Source of the DNA: an uncultured Acetatifactor sp.
GTDB taxonomy: Bacteria; Bacillota; Clostridia; Lachnospirales; Lachnospiraceae
Length of the DNA stretch: 25,730 bases
Direction of reading: 5' to 3'
NCBI GenBank assembly: GCA_910579755.1
Contig: CAJTVB010000038.1
Coordinates: forward strand, 1-25,730
The stretch's first letter is position 1. Each line of letters begins with the position of its first letter. The notes below the pieces were generated by a model. The model ran no database searches, was not told the origin of the DNA, and saw only the letters and a program-made list of their open reading frames with translations. Both the position numbers and the translations under genes were made by a program. Shown here in pieces: positions 1-9,047 of this stretch.

Positions 1-2468
1 GCCAGGGCTATGTACCGGAAGGCGCTTACGCAGAGGCGGGCCAGGGCTATGCTCCGGAGGAAGCTTACGGGGAAGGCAGTTCCGGGGAACATAATGAGAA
101 CTCGCTGGCCGGGGACGAAGAAGAGCTGGATATCCAGGTGAAGACCATGGATGTGGGGCAATATAATACAATCAATCTCCAGGCTGAGCTGGCGGAGGGG
201 TTGAAAGAAATCCTTGCGGAAGAAAACGCCGGAAAGGATAAAAATTCCGGCGGCCAGGAAGAACAGAATCCGGAGAAAAGGAGCACGTACGGAGAGCCTG
301 CCGGAGATACCGGCCAAGAGGAGAAATCCGCCGGTTCGGGCAGGGACAGCGAAGGGGAGGTGCTGGAGGACTCGGAAGTATTCTTCGGGGAAACAGGAAA
401 TCTGGATCAGCTGGAGGAAACTTCTCTCCCGGTTGAAGGCCAGGCGGGCACTTCCTCGGAGGAAGATGCTGCCGGAAAAGAATTGGAGGAGGTTTACGCA
501 AGAGCGAATATTGCCGGAACGGTATCGGCGGGGGCCGCAGAGCCAGATGCTCCCCAAGAGAAATCGGCTGAAGACTCCGGTGAAGGAGACACTGCAAAAT
601 CTGTTATGGAGCAGATGAGAAAAGAGAGCGAAGCAAGAGGAGAAGAGCAGGTGATGACTGCACAGCCTCCTAAGGCTCTGGCCTCGGTTCTTTCTCAGGA
701 GGCCGACGGGCAGATCAGCTTCTTGGTTCCCGAGAACGAAGCCATGGAAAAACAGATTACAGGGCAGATGAACATAGAGGATATTTTGGCCGAATGGGAA
801 CGGATGAAGCAGGAAGGCGCCGCAAAGCGTGCTGAAGAGGTGCGCCAACGTGTCCTGCAGCATACAGGTGAGCTTTTCAACGAGTTTGAAGCCGCGGCGA
901 GAGACGGCCTGCTGGAGAAGCTGGAGAACGAAAAGACGCCTGCAGCCGGCAGGCCGGGTGCGGCAGCAGGAAGACCGGGAGGAAGCCAGGGAGCCGGAGA
1001 GGAAGAGCTGGAGTATCTGGAGGAAATTTCCGGATCGGGCGCTGAGGAAAGTACAGAAGATACTTCAGAGGAAAATTCCGGAGAACCTCAGGAGGGAACC
1101 GGCGAAGACTTCCAGGAAGAAGAGCCGGAGTACATGGAGGAGCTTTCCGGGGAAGACTATGAAGAAGAACCGGAGGAAAACCCGGAGGAAAACCCGGAGG
1201 ATATGGGGGAGCCTTCAGAGGAATCCGGGGAGCTTCTGGAGGAAGAGTTTGAAGAGGTTCTGGAGTACATGGAAGAGCCTTTTGAAGAAGACCTTGATGG
1301 GGAGCCGGAGGAATCCGGAGGAGCTCAGGAGGAGGCAGAAGAAGTCTTCGAGGAAGAGGTGTTGGAGTACATGGAGGAGTCTTCCGGGGAAGACTATGAA
1401 GAAGACTCGGAGAAAAAACAGGAGGAGGTCAGGGAGCCTTCAGAGGAATCCGGAGAGCCTTCAGAGGAATCCGGAGAGCCTTCAGAGGAATCCGGAGAGG
1501 CTCCTTCGGAGGCGCCCGTAGATACGACGGAGAGCTCTGGGAATACCTCGGCGAAGGGGGCGAAACGGCTTTCCCAAAAAAGAAAGGCTTCTAAAGGAGA
1601 GAAAACGGAGAAAGAGGCTGCCGGGGAGGCGGAAGAGGCGGCGGATGAAACCCCAAAAGAGAAAAAGCAGTCAGCGGATTTGGCAAATAAGGATGATTCC
1701 GTAGAACGGGAAAAGGCCAAGGTCAGGGCGCTGACTCAAGAGGAAAAGGAGCTGTTTGCCCCCTTTATTCAAAATCGTTCTGGAAGAGAAAAGCTGGTGA
1801 AGGCTATTGACAGCATCAGCCTGGCAGCATATACGGGAAACATTATCGTCACCGGCGAAGAAGGTATGGGCACCATTACCCTGGCCAAGAATCTGATACG
1901 GGAGGTTCAAATCACCGACAGCAATTTTTCCGGTAAGGTGGCCAAAATCACAGGCCAGGGGCTCAGCGCTCAGAAGGTGCCGGAGACGCTGAAAAAGGTT
2001 CGGAGCGGGGCTTTGATTATTGAGAAGGCATCAGGAATGGAGGGGGCCGCAATAGAGGAGCTTCGTCAGGGGCTTCAGCAGGATAGTCTGGGAGTCATCG
2101 TGCTGATGGAGGATACCCGGAGAGCCATGAACAAAATGCTGGAGGCTCACCCGGGTCTTGCGGAAAGCTTTACCGCAAGAGTGGATTTGGAACCCTTAAG
2201 CAACGATAAGCTGGTGGCCTTTGGAAAGCATTATGCCCGGGAAATGGAGTATTCCATTGATGACATGGGCGCGCTGGCTCTTCACACCAGGATCGAGGAG
2301 AGACAGACCATCGATCATGTGGTGACGGTGATGGAGGTCAAGCAGATCGTGGATGGGGCGATTCGCCATGCCAACAGGAAAACTTTGGGTCATTTCCTTG
2401 ATATACTTTTCGCAAAGAGGTATGATGAAGAGGACATGATCATCTTGACGGAAAAAGATTTTGCATAA
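1..2468 (+). CDS. Acidic repeat-rich protein with degenerate AAA+-like C-terminal domain (5' partial)
   Basis: The reading frame (codons starting at base 3) is open to the left edge, so the gene begins outside the window; the first internal ATG at 138 is probably not the start. Visible parts, in order: tandem QGYxPExAY repeats at the edge; about 550 residues of Glu/Gly/Ser/Pro-rich, surely disordered, very acidic sequence with EPSEESG and YMEE..SGEDYEE repeats; a Lys/Glu stretch; then a folded domain of about 215 residues (from base ~1720). That domain has the layout of a CbxX/EccA-like AAA+ module: IIVTGEEGMGTITLAKNL sits where Walker A should be but lacks the GK[ST] lysine, and ALIIEKASGM sits where Walker B should be but lacks the DE pair. 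ATP hydrolysis is therefore doubtful. It lies 14 bases upstream of glgB, so the two are probably cotranscribed. Function unknown; a scaffold role is only a guess. Confidence 0.75.
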   Translation, partial: QGYVPEGAYAEAGQGYAPEEAYGEGSSGEHNENSLAGDEEELDIQVKTMDVGQYNTINLQAELAEGLKEILAEENAGKDKNSGGQEEQNPEKRSTYGEPAGDTGQEEKSAGSGRDSEGEVLEDSEVFFGETGNLDQLEETSLPVEGQAGTSSEEDAAGKELEEVYARANIAGTVSAGAAEPDAPQEKSAEDSGEGDTAKSVMEQMRKESEARGEEQVMTAQPPKALASVLSQEADGQISFLVPENEAMEKQITGQMNIEDILAEWERMKQEGAAKRAEEVRQRVLQHTGELFNEFEAAARDGLLEKLENEKTPAAGRPGAAAGRPGGSQGAGEEELEYLEEISGSGAEESTEDTSEENSGEPQEGTGEDFQEEEPEYMEELSGEDYEEEPEENPEENPEDMGEPSEESGELLEEEFEEVLEYMEEPFEEDLDGEPEESGGAQEEAEEVFEEEVLEYMEESSGEDYEEDSEKKQEEVREPSEESGEPSEESGEPSEESGEAPSEAPVDTTESSGNTSAKGAKRLSQKRKASKGEKTEKEAAGEAEEAADETPKEKKQSADLANKDDSVEREKAKVRALTQEEKELFAPFIQNRSGREKLVKAIDSISLAAYTGNIIVTGEEGMGTITLAKNLIREVQITDSNFSGKVAKITGQGLSAQKVPETLKKVRSGALIIEKASGMEGAAIEELRQGLQQDSLGVIVLMEDTRRAMNKMLEAHPGLAESFTARVDLEPLSNDKLVAFGKHYAREMEYSIDDMGALALHTRIEERQTIDHVVTVMEVKQIVDGAIRHANRKTLGHFLDILFAKRYDEEDMIILTEKDFA
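3..80 (+). repeat. Two copies of a 39-bp coding tandem repeat at the window edge
   Basis: Bases 3-41 and 42-80 encode QGYVPEGAYAEAG and QGYAPEEAYGEGS, two imperfect 13-residue units. The array probably continues to the left of the window. Confidence 0.75.
1434..1496 (+). repeat. Three perfect tandem copies of a 21-bp unit
   Basis: Units at 1434-1454, 1455-1475 and 1476-1496 are identical and encode EPSEESG. A fourth copy with one mismatch lies at 1209-1229. The unit length is a multiple of three, so gain or loss of copies keeps the frame. Confidence 0.9.
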
Positions 2469-2482
2469 CTGGAGGAGAGTAT

Positions 2483-4381
2483 ATGGAACGGGAAAAGGTC
2501 TTTATCTCGGAGGCAGATCAGTATCTGTTTTCCCAGGGAACCCACTATGATATCTACAAAAAGCTGGGTGCCCATCTGTCCTGTGAGGACGAAAAGGACG
2601 GAGTTTATTTCGGAGTGTGGGCGCCCAATGCCCAGGCGGTCCATGTGATCGGAAGCTTTAATGGGTGGAACGAGGGGAGCCATCCCATGGAAAAGCTGGG
2701 ACCGGTAGGAATCTGGGGGCTGTTTGTTCCGGAGGCGGAGGAGGGAGATATGTATAAGTTCCTGATTACCGCATGGGACGGCAGAAAGCTGTATAAGGCG
2801 GATCCCTTTGCCAACTATGCGGAGTATCGCCCCGGTACCGCGTCTGTGGTCACGGATCTTTCCGGCTTTGAATGGAAGGACTCCAAATGGATGGATCAGC
2901 AGGATAAAAAGGATATGAACAGGGAACCCATGGCAATTTATGAGTGCCACATCGGCTCCTTTATGAAGCATCCTGACGGCACGGAGGGCTTTTACAATTA
3001 TCGTCAGTTTGCAGACCGGCTGGTAGAGTATTTGAAGGAAATGAAATATACCCATGTGGAGCTGATGGGTATTGCGGAGCATCCCTTCGACGGTTCCTGG
3101 GGCTATCAGGTTACGGGCTATTATGCACCTACCGCCCGGTACGGAAGCCCTAAGGATTTTATGTATCTGGTAAATACGCTCCACCGGGCGGGGGTGGGTG
3201 TCATACTGGACTGGGTACCCGCCCATTTTGCTGCTGATGCCCACGGACTGGGAGAATTTGACGGGAGATGCATTTTTGAACATCCTGATCCCCGCAGGGG
3301 AGAGCATCCTGACTGGGGAACCAAGATCTTTAACTTCGGCAAGCCTGAGGTGAAAAATTTTCTGATTGCGAACGCCCTTTTCTGGAAAAGGGAATTTCAC
3401 ATTGACGGAATCCGGGTGGATGCGGTGGCTTCCATTCTTTACCTGGATTACGGAAAACAGGAGGGACAGTGGCTGCCAAACCAGTACGGCGGACATGAAA
3501 ATCTGGAGGCTATAGAATTTTTCAAGCACCTGAATTCGGTGATGAGGGGCACGTATCCCGGGTTTCTGACCATAGCCGAGGAGTCCACTGCCTGGCCCAA
3601 CGTAACCGGAAAGATCGGCGGGGACAGTCTGGGCTTTGCCTTCAAGTGGAATATGGGCTGGATGCATGACTTCTGCGAATATATGAAGCTGGATCCCCTG
3701 TTCCGCAAGGGGAACCATTATAAAATGACCTTTGCTATGAGCTACAATGAGAGCGAAAAATATATTCTCCCTTTGTCCCATGACGAAGTGGTGCATCTGA
3801 AGTGCTCCATGGTGAATAAGATGCCGGGATATCCTGCAGACAAATATGCGAACCTGCGGGCAGGCTACACCTATATGTTTGGTCATGCCGGAAAGAAGCT
3901 GCTGTTTATGGGACAGGATTTCGGACAGGAGCGGGAGTGGAGCGAGGCCAGGGAGCTGGACTGGTTTTTACTGAATGAAAAAAATAACCAGGGACTGAAA
4001 AATTATGTAAAGGAGCTGCTGAAGCTTTACCGCAAATATCCGGCGCTCTATGAGCTGGATGACAGCTGGGCGGGATTTGAGTGGATGAATGCGGACGACG
4101 GCGAAAACAGCGTTTATTCCTTTGTGAGAAGATCCTCCAGGGGAACCAATAATCTGTTGTTTGTGCTGAATATGACCCCCATTAAACGGGAGGGATACCG
4201 GGTGGCAGTGCCCGCAAAGAAAAAGTACAGACTGCTTCTGAACAGCGACGAGGAGCGGTTCGGCGGCTGGGGGAATAAAATTCCTGCGGAAATTATGGCG
4301 GAGGAAGAGCCGTTCCACTTCCACGAGTATTCCTTTACTATGGATCTTCCCCCCTGCGGAGCGGCGATATTTGTGTTTTAA
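2483..4381 (+). CDS. glgB: 1,4-alpha-glucan branching enzyme GlgB
   Basis: Cuts an alpha-1,4 glucan chain and rejoins it by an alpha-1,6 bond, making branch points in glycogen in the cytoplasm. The 632 residues fit the shorter bacterial GlgB class. An N-terminal CBM48 domain (about residues 35-120, with FGVWAPNAQAVHVIGSFNGW) precedes a GH13 catalytic barrel. The four GH13 motifs are visible: DWVPAHF (about 243-249), GIRVDAVAS with nucleophile D313, AEES with acid/base E366, and LSHDE with D434. A C-terminal all-beta domain follows. Start ATG has GGAGG seven bases upstream. No other glycogen genes are in view; it follows the acidic AAA-like gene at a 14-base gap and ends at a strong terminator, so these are the last genes of that operon. 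Confidence 0.97.
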   Translation: MEREKVFISEADQYLFSQGTHYDIYKKLGAHLSCEDEKDGVYFGVWAPNAQAVHVIGSFNGWNEGSHPMEKLGPVGIWGLFVPEAEEGDMYKFLITAWDGRKLYKADPFANYAEYRPGTASVVTDLSGFEWKDSKWMDQQDKKDMNREPMAIYECHIGSFMKHPDGTEGFYNYRQFADRLVEYLKEMKYTHVELMGIAEHPFDGSWGYQVTGYYAPTARYGSPKDFMYLVNTLHRAGVGVILDWVPAHFAADAHGLGEFDGRCIFEHPDPRRGEHPDWGTKIFNFGKPEVKNFLIANALFWKREFHIDGIRVDAVASILYLDYGKQEGQWLPNQYGGHENLEAIEFFKHLNSVMRGTYPGFLTIAEESTAWPNVTGKIGGDSLGFAFKWNMGWMHDFCEYMKLDPLFRKGNHYKMTFAMSYNESEKYILPLSHDEVVHLKCSMVNKMPGYPADKYANLRAGYTYMFGHAGKKLLFMGQDFGQEREWSEARELDWFLLNEKNNQGLKNYVKELLKLYRKYPALYELDDSWAGFEWMNADDGENSVYSFVRRSSRGTNNLLFVLNMTPIKREGYRVAVPAKKKYRLLLNSDEERFGGWGNKIPAEIMAEEEPFHFHEYSFTMDLPPCGAAIFVF

Positions 4382-4433
4382 GTCATAGACCATTTCCGGC
4401 CGGGGTAAAGAAAGTTATGTTTTTTACCGAAAT

Positions 4434-4466
4434 AAAAGGTGAACGCGATTCCGCGTTCACCTTTTT
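4434..4466 (+). terminator. Intrinsic terminator after glgB
   Basis: Perfect 14-bp inverted repeat (4434-4447 with 4452-4465), 4-base loop ATTC, the right arm ending in five T. The A-run on the left arm makes it potentially bidirectional. It separates the glycogen gene from the flagellar block. Confidence 0.9.
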
Positions 4467-4468
4467 AA

Positions 4469-4507
4469 GCGGGATCAGCGTAATGCGGGATCATTCATTT
4501 TTGATAG
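4469..4507 (+). promoter_or_regulatory. 9-bp direct repeat and weak sigma-28-like site upstream of the flagellar genes
   Basis: GCGGGATCA occurs at 4469-4477 and again at 4485-4493 (16-base period). TAAT (4481-4484), 15 bases, then TTTGATAG (4500-4507) partly matches the FliA/SigD consensus TAAA-N15-GCCGATAA (3 of 4 and 4 of 8 positions). The position, just before a flagellar gene, is right but the match is weak. Confidence 0.3.
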
Positions 4508-4533
4508 AACGGACAGGGTGAGGAGAAAGCATT

Positions 4534-7524
4534 TTGAGAATAACACAATACCAGCAGCCATCGGTGGAAACCGACCATAAGAATGATGTCAGAACGAAGG
4601 GGGCAGGGCAGAACACCGCCGCCCAGGCTCCCCAGGACAGCTATTTTGCCCAAGGCCCTCAGCAGTGGACCGAGCAGACCGGCAGGCAGACAGGAAAAGG
4701 GAAGAGCCTGATCGAGATCCAGCAGGCAGCGGAGAATATTGACGTGGAAGTGAGCCGGGACTATATGACGCTTATGTCAAATACCATGTCGGAAGAAGAC
4801 TATGCAAAAATGCAGGAGAAAGGCTTTGACTTCAGCGGCATGGATCCAAAGGAAGCGGTGACCATCGTAGATAAGATTAAAGCAGAGCTGGTCCGGGCAG
4901 GAAAGAACATAACGGGCTATACGGACGATCTGGATATGGAGGCGCTGGCGGAAGTTCTGGGAAGTGATGCGGCGGCACAGGCTGTGGCTAAGAGCTTTCA
5001 GGAGGCAGATCTGCCCCTGACCCGGGAGAACCTGGATAATGTCGCCAGGGCCTGGACTATGGCTCAGGAGCTTGAGCCCCTTGATGAGGGAAGCATGCGC
5101 TATCTCATAGATAACGAAATGGAACCGGAGATCTGGAATCTTTACCTGGCCCAGAACAGCGGCGCCGGAGCGTCAGGAGGCGGAACGGCCCGGTTTTATC
5201 AGGAGGATGTACAGGGATACTATACCAGAAGCGGCGCCGGTCCTCAGGGAGAGGCCTTTCAGGAGCAGATTGACAGAATCATAGAACAGTCGGGCCGGGA
5301 CGTGGATGAGACCTCCCGGGAGGATGCCAGGTGGCTTTTGGAAAAGGGGCTGCCTCTTACAGGGGAGAATCTGGACAGAATGGAGGAGCTGAAAGGGACA
5401 GAGCTTCCTGCATCAGCCGAGGACTTTGGGGAGGCGGCGGCATCGGCCACAGCCAGGGGCATAGATCCTGTCCACGGTTCCCTGTCCGGGGAAGGTCCAA
5501 ATTCCGGGAACTTATATGAGCGGGCCGTGGAGCTGGCGGAATATTATCAGAGCAGCCAGGTCTGGGAGGACGCTGCGGGAGATATCACGGCAAGACGCCA
5601 GCTGGAGGAAATCCGGCTGCGCATGACGGCGGAGGTAAACCTGCGGCTGTTAAAAAGCGGTTTTTCCATTGACACGGAGCCCATGGAAAAGCTGGTGGAG
5701 GCGCTGAAGCAGGCGGAGAGCCAGCTGGCAAGGCAATATTTCCCGGATGATGAACAGGCCGTGGAAAAGTACCGTCTGCTGAATACGGCGGAAAACGTTA
5801 TCGACAGTCTGCCTGGGCTGCCTGCCCAGGTGCTGGGGACCTATGCCGAGGGGCGGACGGGAGCTTCCCTGGAGGAATTTCACCGGGAGGGCCGGGCGCT
5901 GCAGGAGACCTATGCGAAAGCCGGGGAGAGCTACGAGGCACTGGGAACCGCTCCCAGGGCGGATATGGGCGACAGCATCCGGAAGGCCTTTGCCAATGTG
6001 GATGATATTTTGCGGGAGCTGGGACTTGAACCCGGGGAGGAAAACCGCAGAGCAGTGCGGATTTTAGGGTACAACCGCATGGAGATTACACAGGAGAATC
6101 TGGAGGCGGTGATGGAGGCGGACAGACAGGTGCAGTCCGTAATCAACAGACTGAACCCTGCCGCCGTGCTGAAAATGATACGGGACGATGTAAATCCTCT
6201 GGAGAAAAGCTTTGAGGAGCTGGAGGAATATTTTGACAGTCTTCCTGAAGAATATCACCGGGAGTCGGAGAGCTACAGCCGTTTTTTGTATGGACTGGAA
6301 AAAAACAAAGCAGTGACGGAACAGGAGAGAGAAAGCTATATCGGCATTTACCGTCTGGTGAGACAGATCGAAAAAAGCGACGGAGCCGTGGTGGGAGCGT
6401 TGGTCAATACCCAGGCCCAGCTGCATTTTTCCAATTTACTGTCCGCAGTCCGCAGCGGAAAGGTAAAGTCTCTGGATCGGAAGGCGGAGGACCAGTTGGG
6501 TACCGTTACGGAGCTGGTGCGGAAGGGAGAAAGCATATCCGACCAGATCGGCAGAGCCTTTGTAAAGGATATAAAAAAAGTATTGACAGAGGTGTCGCAT
6601 TCTGATGAGGCTGTGAAGGAATACAACAGGGAACAGCTGGAGGAAGCCAGAAAAGCTGTGGCCTCGGCGGAGCAGGAAGTCGCTGCAATGCTTCAGCGGG
6701 GAGAGCTTCCGGCCAACGCGGATCATCTTGCGGCAGCCCGGGCGTTGGTTCAGGGTACTGAGAATTTGTTTGACACGGGAAAAAGAGGAAGGACCGGAGG
6801 GACTGGCGGCCAGAGGAGAGGGCAAAATGTGACGGATATGTCCGATTCTACGAAAACGAATTTGACAGAAATGTCGAAAACGGATACGCCGGAAGCCGGG
6901 GCGGCTTGGGAAGAAGCGGGAAAAAGTGTAAGCGCCGGACAGGAGCTTTGGAGGCTGCTGGAGCAGGGGGATGTGTTCGAGGCGGAATACGCCCAAGCGG
7001 TGGAGGATTCTGTCTCTGTCCTGGAAGAGGCCGTTTTGGACGCGGATTCCAGCATGGATGTGCGCAGAATGCAGCTATGGCATAAACAGCTTACCGTGGC
7101 AGGGAGCCTGGCAAAGCAGCAGGAATTTTTTATCCCCATGTACATAGGAGACACCTTGTCCAGAGTGCATCTGACTCTGGACCGGGGAAGCGGCAGGATG
7201 GGTACGGTGGATATCGGGGTACATTTATCGGAAGGGGATATTCATGCCCGGTTTGGACTGGAGGAAGGAAGGCTGCAGGGAATTTTTACGGCCGGGGACA
7301 AACAGGAGGTTATGAATTTGCAAAAAATCGCCGATACCTTTAGAAAGGAAGCGGAGAGCAGCTGGACGGTGGGAAGCATCAGTATTGTTACCACAGATGT
7401 CGGGGCTGCCATAAATCGCACCAGGACAGAAGGAGATACCGGCGCCGACAACGGGGAACTGTTCCGCGTGGCCAGGGTATTTCTGGAGACAGTCCGGCAA
7501 GGAGAAACAAATTATGAGGATTAA
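4534..7524 (+). CDS. Large flagellar-locus protein with FliK-like C-terminal domain (DUF6240-like)
   Basis: A 996-residue protein starting at TTG, chosen because AGGAGAA lies 6-7 bases upstream and there is no nearby in-frame ATG. Most of it is alpha-helical and acidic, with recurring helical modules of the form 'LPLTxENLDxM' (for example near residues 150-170 and 265-285), resembling the repeats of DUF6240 proteins in Lachnospiraceae flagellar regions (family name from memory). Around residue 760 there is a Gly/Thr-rich linker. The last ~130 residues (FIPMYIGDTLSRVHLTLD, then GTVDIGVHLSEGDIHARF) have the pattern of the FliK hook-length-control C-terminal domain. It overlaps the flagellin start by 11 bases, so the two are translationally coupled. 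A hook-length or export-switch role is inference; it could instead be a flagellar protein of unknown role that only shares the fold. Confidence 0.8.
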   Translation: MRITQYQQPSVETDHKNDVRTKGAGQNTAAQAPQDSYFAQGPQQWTEQTGRQTGKGKSLIEIQQAAENIDVEVSRDYMTLMSNTMSEEDYAKMQEKGFDFSGMDPKEAVTIVDKIKAELVRAGKNITGYTDDLDMEALAEVLGSDAAAQAVAKSFQEADLPLTRENLDNVARAWTMAQELEPLDEGSMRYLIDNEMEPEIWNLYLAQNSGAGASGGGTARFYQEDVQGYYTRSGAGPQGEAFQEQIDRIIEQSGRDVDETSREDARWLLEKGLPLTGENLDRMEELKGTELPASAEDFGEAAASATARGIDPVHGSLSGEGPNSGNLYERAVELAEYYQSSQVWEDAAGDITARRQLEEIRLRMTAEVNLRLLKSGFSIDTEPMEKLVEALKQAESQLARQYFPDDEQAVEKYRLLNTAENVIDSLPGLPAQVLGTYAEGRTGASLEEFHREGRALQETYAKAGESYEALGTAPRADMGDSIRKAFANVDDILRELGLEPGEENRRAVRILGYNRMEITQENLEAVMEADRQVQSVINRLNPAAVLKMIRDDVNPLEKSFEELEEYFDSLPEEYHRESESYSRFLYGLEKNKAVTEQERESYIGIYRLVRQIEKSDGAVVGALVNTQAQLHFSNLLSAVRSGKVKSLDRKAEDQLGTVTELVRKGESISDQIGRAFVKDIKKVLTEVSHSDEAVKEYNREQLEEARKAVASAEQEVAAMLQRGELPANADHLAAARALVQGTENLFDTGKRGRTGGTGGQRRGQNVTDMSDSTKTNLTEMSKTDTPEAGAAWEEAGKSVSAGQELWRLLEQGDVFEAEYAQAVEDSVSVLEEAVLDADSSMDVRRMQLWHKQLTVAGSLAKQQEFFIPMYIGDTLSRVHLTLDRGSGRMGTVDIGVHLSEGDIHARFGLEEGRLQGIFTAGDKQEVMNLQKIADTFRKEAESSWTVGSISIVTTDVGAAINRTRTEGDTGADNGELFRVARVFLETVRQGETNYED

Positions 7525-8998
7525 TTACAACGTGTCGGCTATGCTGACCAATAATGCACTGGCAAATAACGACAGCCTTCTGGCGAAGTCTCTGGAGAGA
7601 CTTTCGTCCGGCCTGAAGATCAACCACGCCAAGGATAATCCAGCGGGGCTGGCCATGGCCAAGAGGATGGATGCCCAGCTGGCGGGGCTGGCCATGGCAA
7701 ATCAGAATGCCAGCGACGGAGTTTCCGTTATCGAGATCGCGGACGGCGCCATGACAGAGATCAGTGAAATGCTTCAGCGGATCAATGAGCTGGCCATCAA
7801 AGCCGCCAACGGTCCCCTGTCCGATAAGGACAGAGCCACCATTCAGGAGGAGGTGGAAGAGCTTCAGGAGGAGATCACCCGAGTGTCCGAAACCACGGAG
7901 TTTAACGGCATGAAGCTGCTCAACGGCGACTTTGACATGAAGGGCTTTACCAACAATCTGGATATAAAGGTAAACGGATATGCACCCAAGATACCGGAAA
8001 AGGTGTATACCATCAATTCCCTTACCATAACGGCGCCCATGCCCGAACCGGATCCGGCGGCGGGGGAGACCGAGGAGATCACCAGCAACGACGCGGCGAT
8101 CATAGACAAGGGATATCAAATCGATGTGAATAATATAGAACTGGGACCGGAGTTCCCTGCCGGAGTCAGGGCTTCCGTGAGGGACAATATCGTGACCTTC
8201 AAGAATGACACGGGCTTTGAGCTGAGGCTGGATATTTCCGGGCTGGATCTGCAGCCGGGGGACACGGTGACCTTTCCCGCAACCGGCGCCAAAATGGAGA
8301 TTGCCAGCGGCAATTCCAATATTGGGGATATTACGGTGAATGTGCTGAATCCTGATTATGACGACTGCTCCATCGGATCCATTACCGTGAATGTGGATAA
8401 TACCGCCGGAACCAAGGAAGTGAAAATGACTCTGGGGCCCGATTTCCCGGAGGGGGCTTCCTATTCCCTGAACGGTGATATTGTATCTATCGTGGACGCG
8501 GAGGGTCAGCCTATCATGGATTTGGATATATCAGGCGTGACGGCATCCGCTACCTATGCGGGCACGGGAGCGGCGGACGGACTGGCGGTGGATGTTACCG
8601 GAATCGGCGCCATGAGGCTTCAGATCGGCGCCAACGAGGGCCAGATCCTGGCCATGGATATCCCCGGCATCACCTTGAAAAACATGGGAATCGAGGAGCT
8701 GGATGTGAGTACAAAGCGCGGTGCACTGGATGCTATTGCCAGGGTGGACCATGCTATCAGCTATCTGTCCAGCGTCCGTGGAAAGCTGGGAGCATATCAG
8801 AACCGGCTGGAATCCTCCATTAATAATCTGGATGTGATCTACGAAAACCTGACGGGGGCTTATTCCCGGATCATGGATGTGGATATGGCGGAGGAGATGA
8901 CGAACTATACTACCTACCAGGTGTTGACCCAGGCAGGAACCTCCATGCTGGCCCAGGCCAATGAGCGTCCCTCCCAGGTGCTGCAGCTGCTGCAGTAA
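7514..8998 (+). CDS. fliC: Flagellin
   Basis: Filament subunit exported by the flagellar type III apparatus. The N-terminal D0/D1 region (1 to about 140) has LERLSSGLKIN, AKDNPAGLAMAKRM and the motif LQRINELA; the C-terminal D1/D0 region (about 395-494) ends YQVLTQAGTSMLAQANERPS. Between them is a variable region of about 230 residues containing two diverged copies of one module: LGPEFPAG...LRLDISG (about 207-245) and LGPDFPEG...MDLDISG (about 300-340). The length of 494 is normal. Start ATG has AAGGAG 9 bases upstream and lies inside the end of the preceding gene. FliS, its chaperone, follows 49 bases downstream. The MRINYNVSAM start is typical of Clostridial flagellins. Confidence 0.97.
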   Translation: MRINYNVSAMLTNNALANNDSLLAKSLERLSSGLKINHAKDNPAGLAMAKRMDAQLAGLAMANQNASDGVSVIEIADGAMTEISEMLQRINELAIKAANGPLSDKDRATIQEEVEELQEEITRVSETTEFNGMKLLNGDFDMKGFTNNLDIKVNGYAPKIPEKVYTINSLTITAPMPEPDPAAGETEEITSNDAAIIDKGYQIDVNNIELGPEFPAGVRASVRDNIVTFKNDTGFELRLDISGLDLQPGDTVTFPATGAKMEIASGNSNIGDITVNVLNPDYDDCSIGSITVNVDNTAGTKEVKMTLGPDFPEGASYSLNGDIVSIVDAEGQPIMDLDISGVTASATYAGTGAADGLAVDVTGIGAMRLQIGANEGQILAMDIPGITLKNMGIEELDVSTKRGALDAIARVDHAISYLSSVRGKLGAYQNRLESSINNLDVIYENLTGAYSRIMDVDMAEEMTNYTTYQVLTQAGTSMLAQANERPSQVLQLLQ

Positions 8999-9047
8999 AA
9001 CAAAATGACCGGAAGGGCTTTAGAGGGCTGCCAGAAAAAGGGGTTTT

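Noticed and set aside
172..1521. Several open frames on both strands over the acidic repeat gene
   Set aside because: The Glu-rich codons (GAG/GAA) leave other frames without stops; the products are low-complexity Arg/Lys- or Ser/Pro-rich.
2390..3886. Minus-strand 498-codon open frame over glgB
   Set aside because: No family pattern, opposite to a clear GlgB with all GH13 motifs; a shadow caused by base composition.
7388..8119. Minus-strand 243-codon frame over the flagellin start
   Set aside because: Antisense to two real genes, with no recognisable motif.
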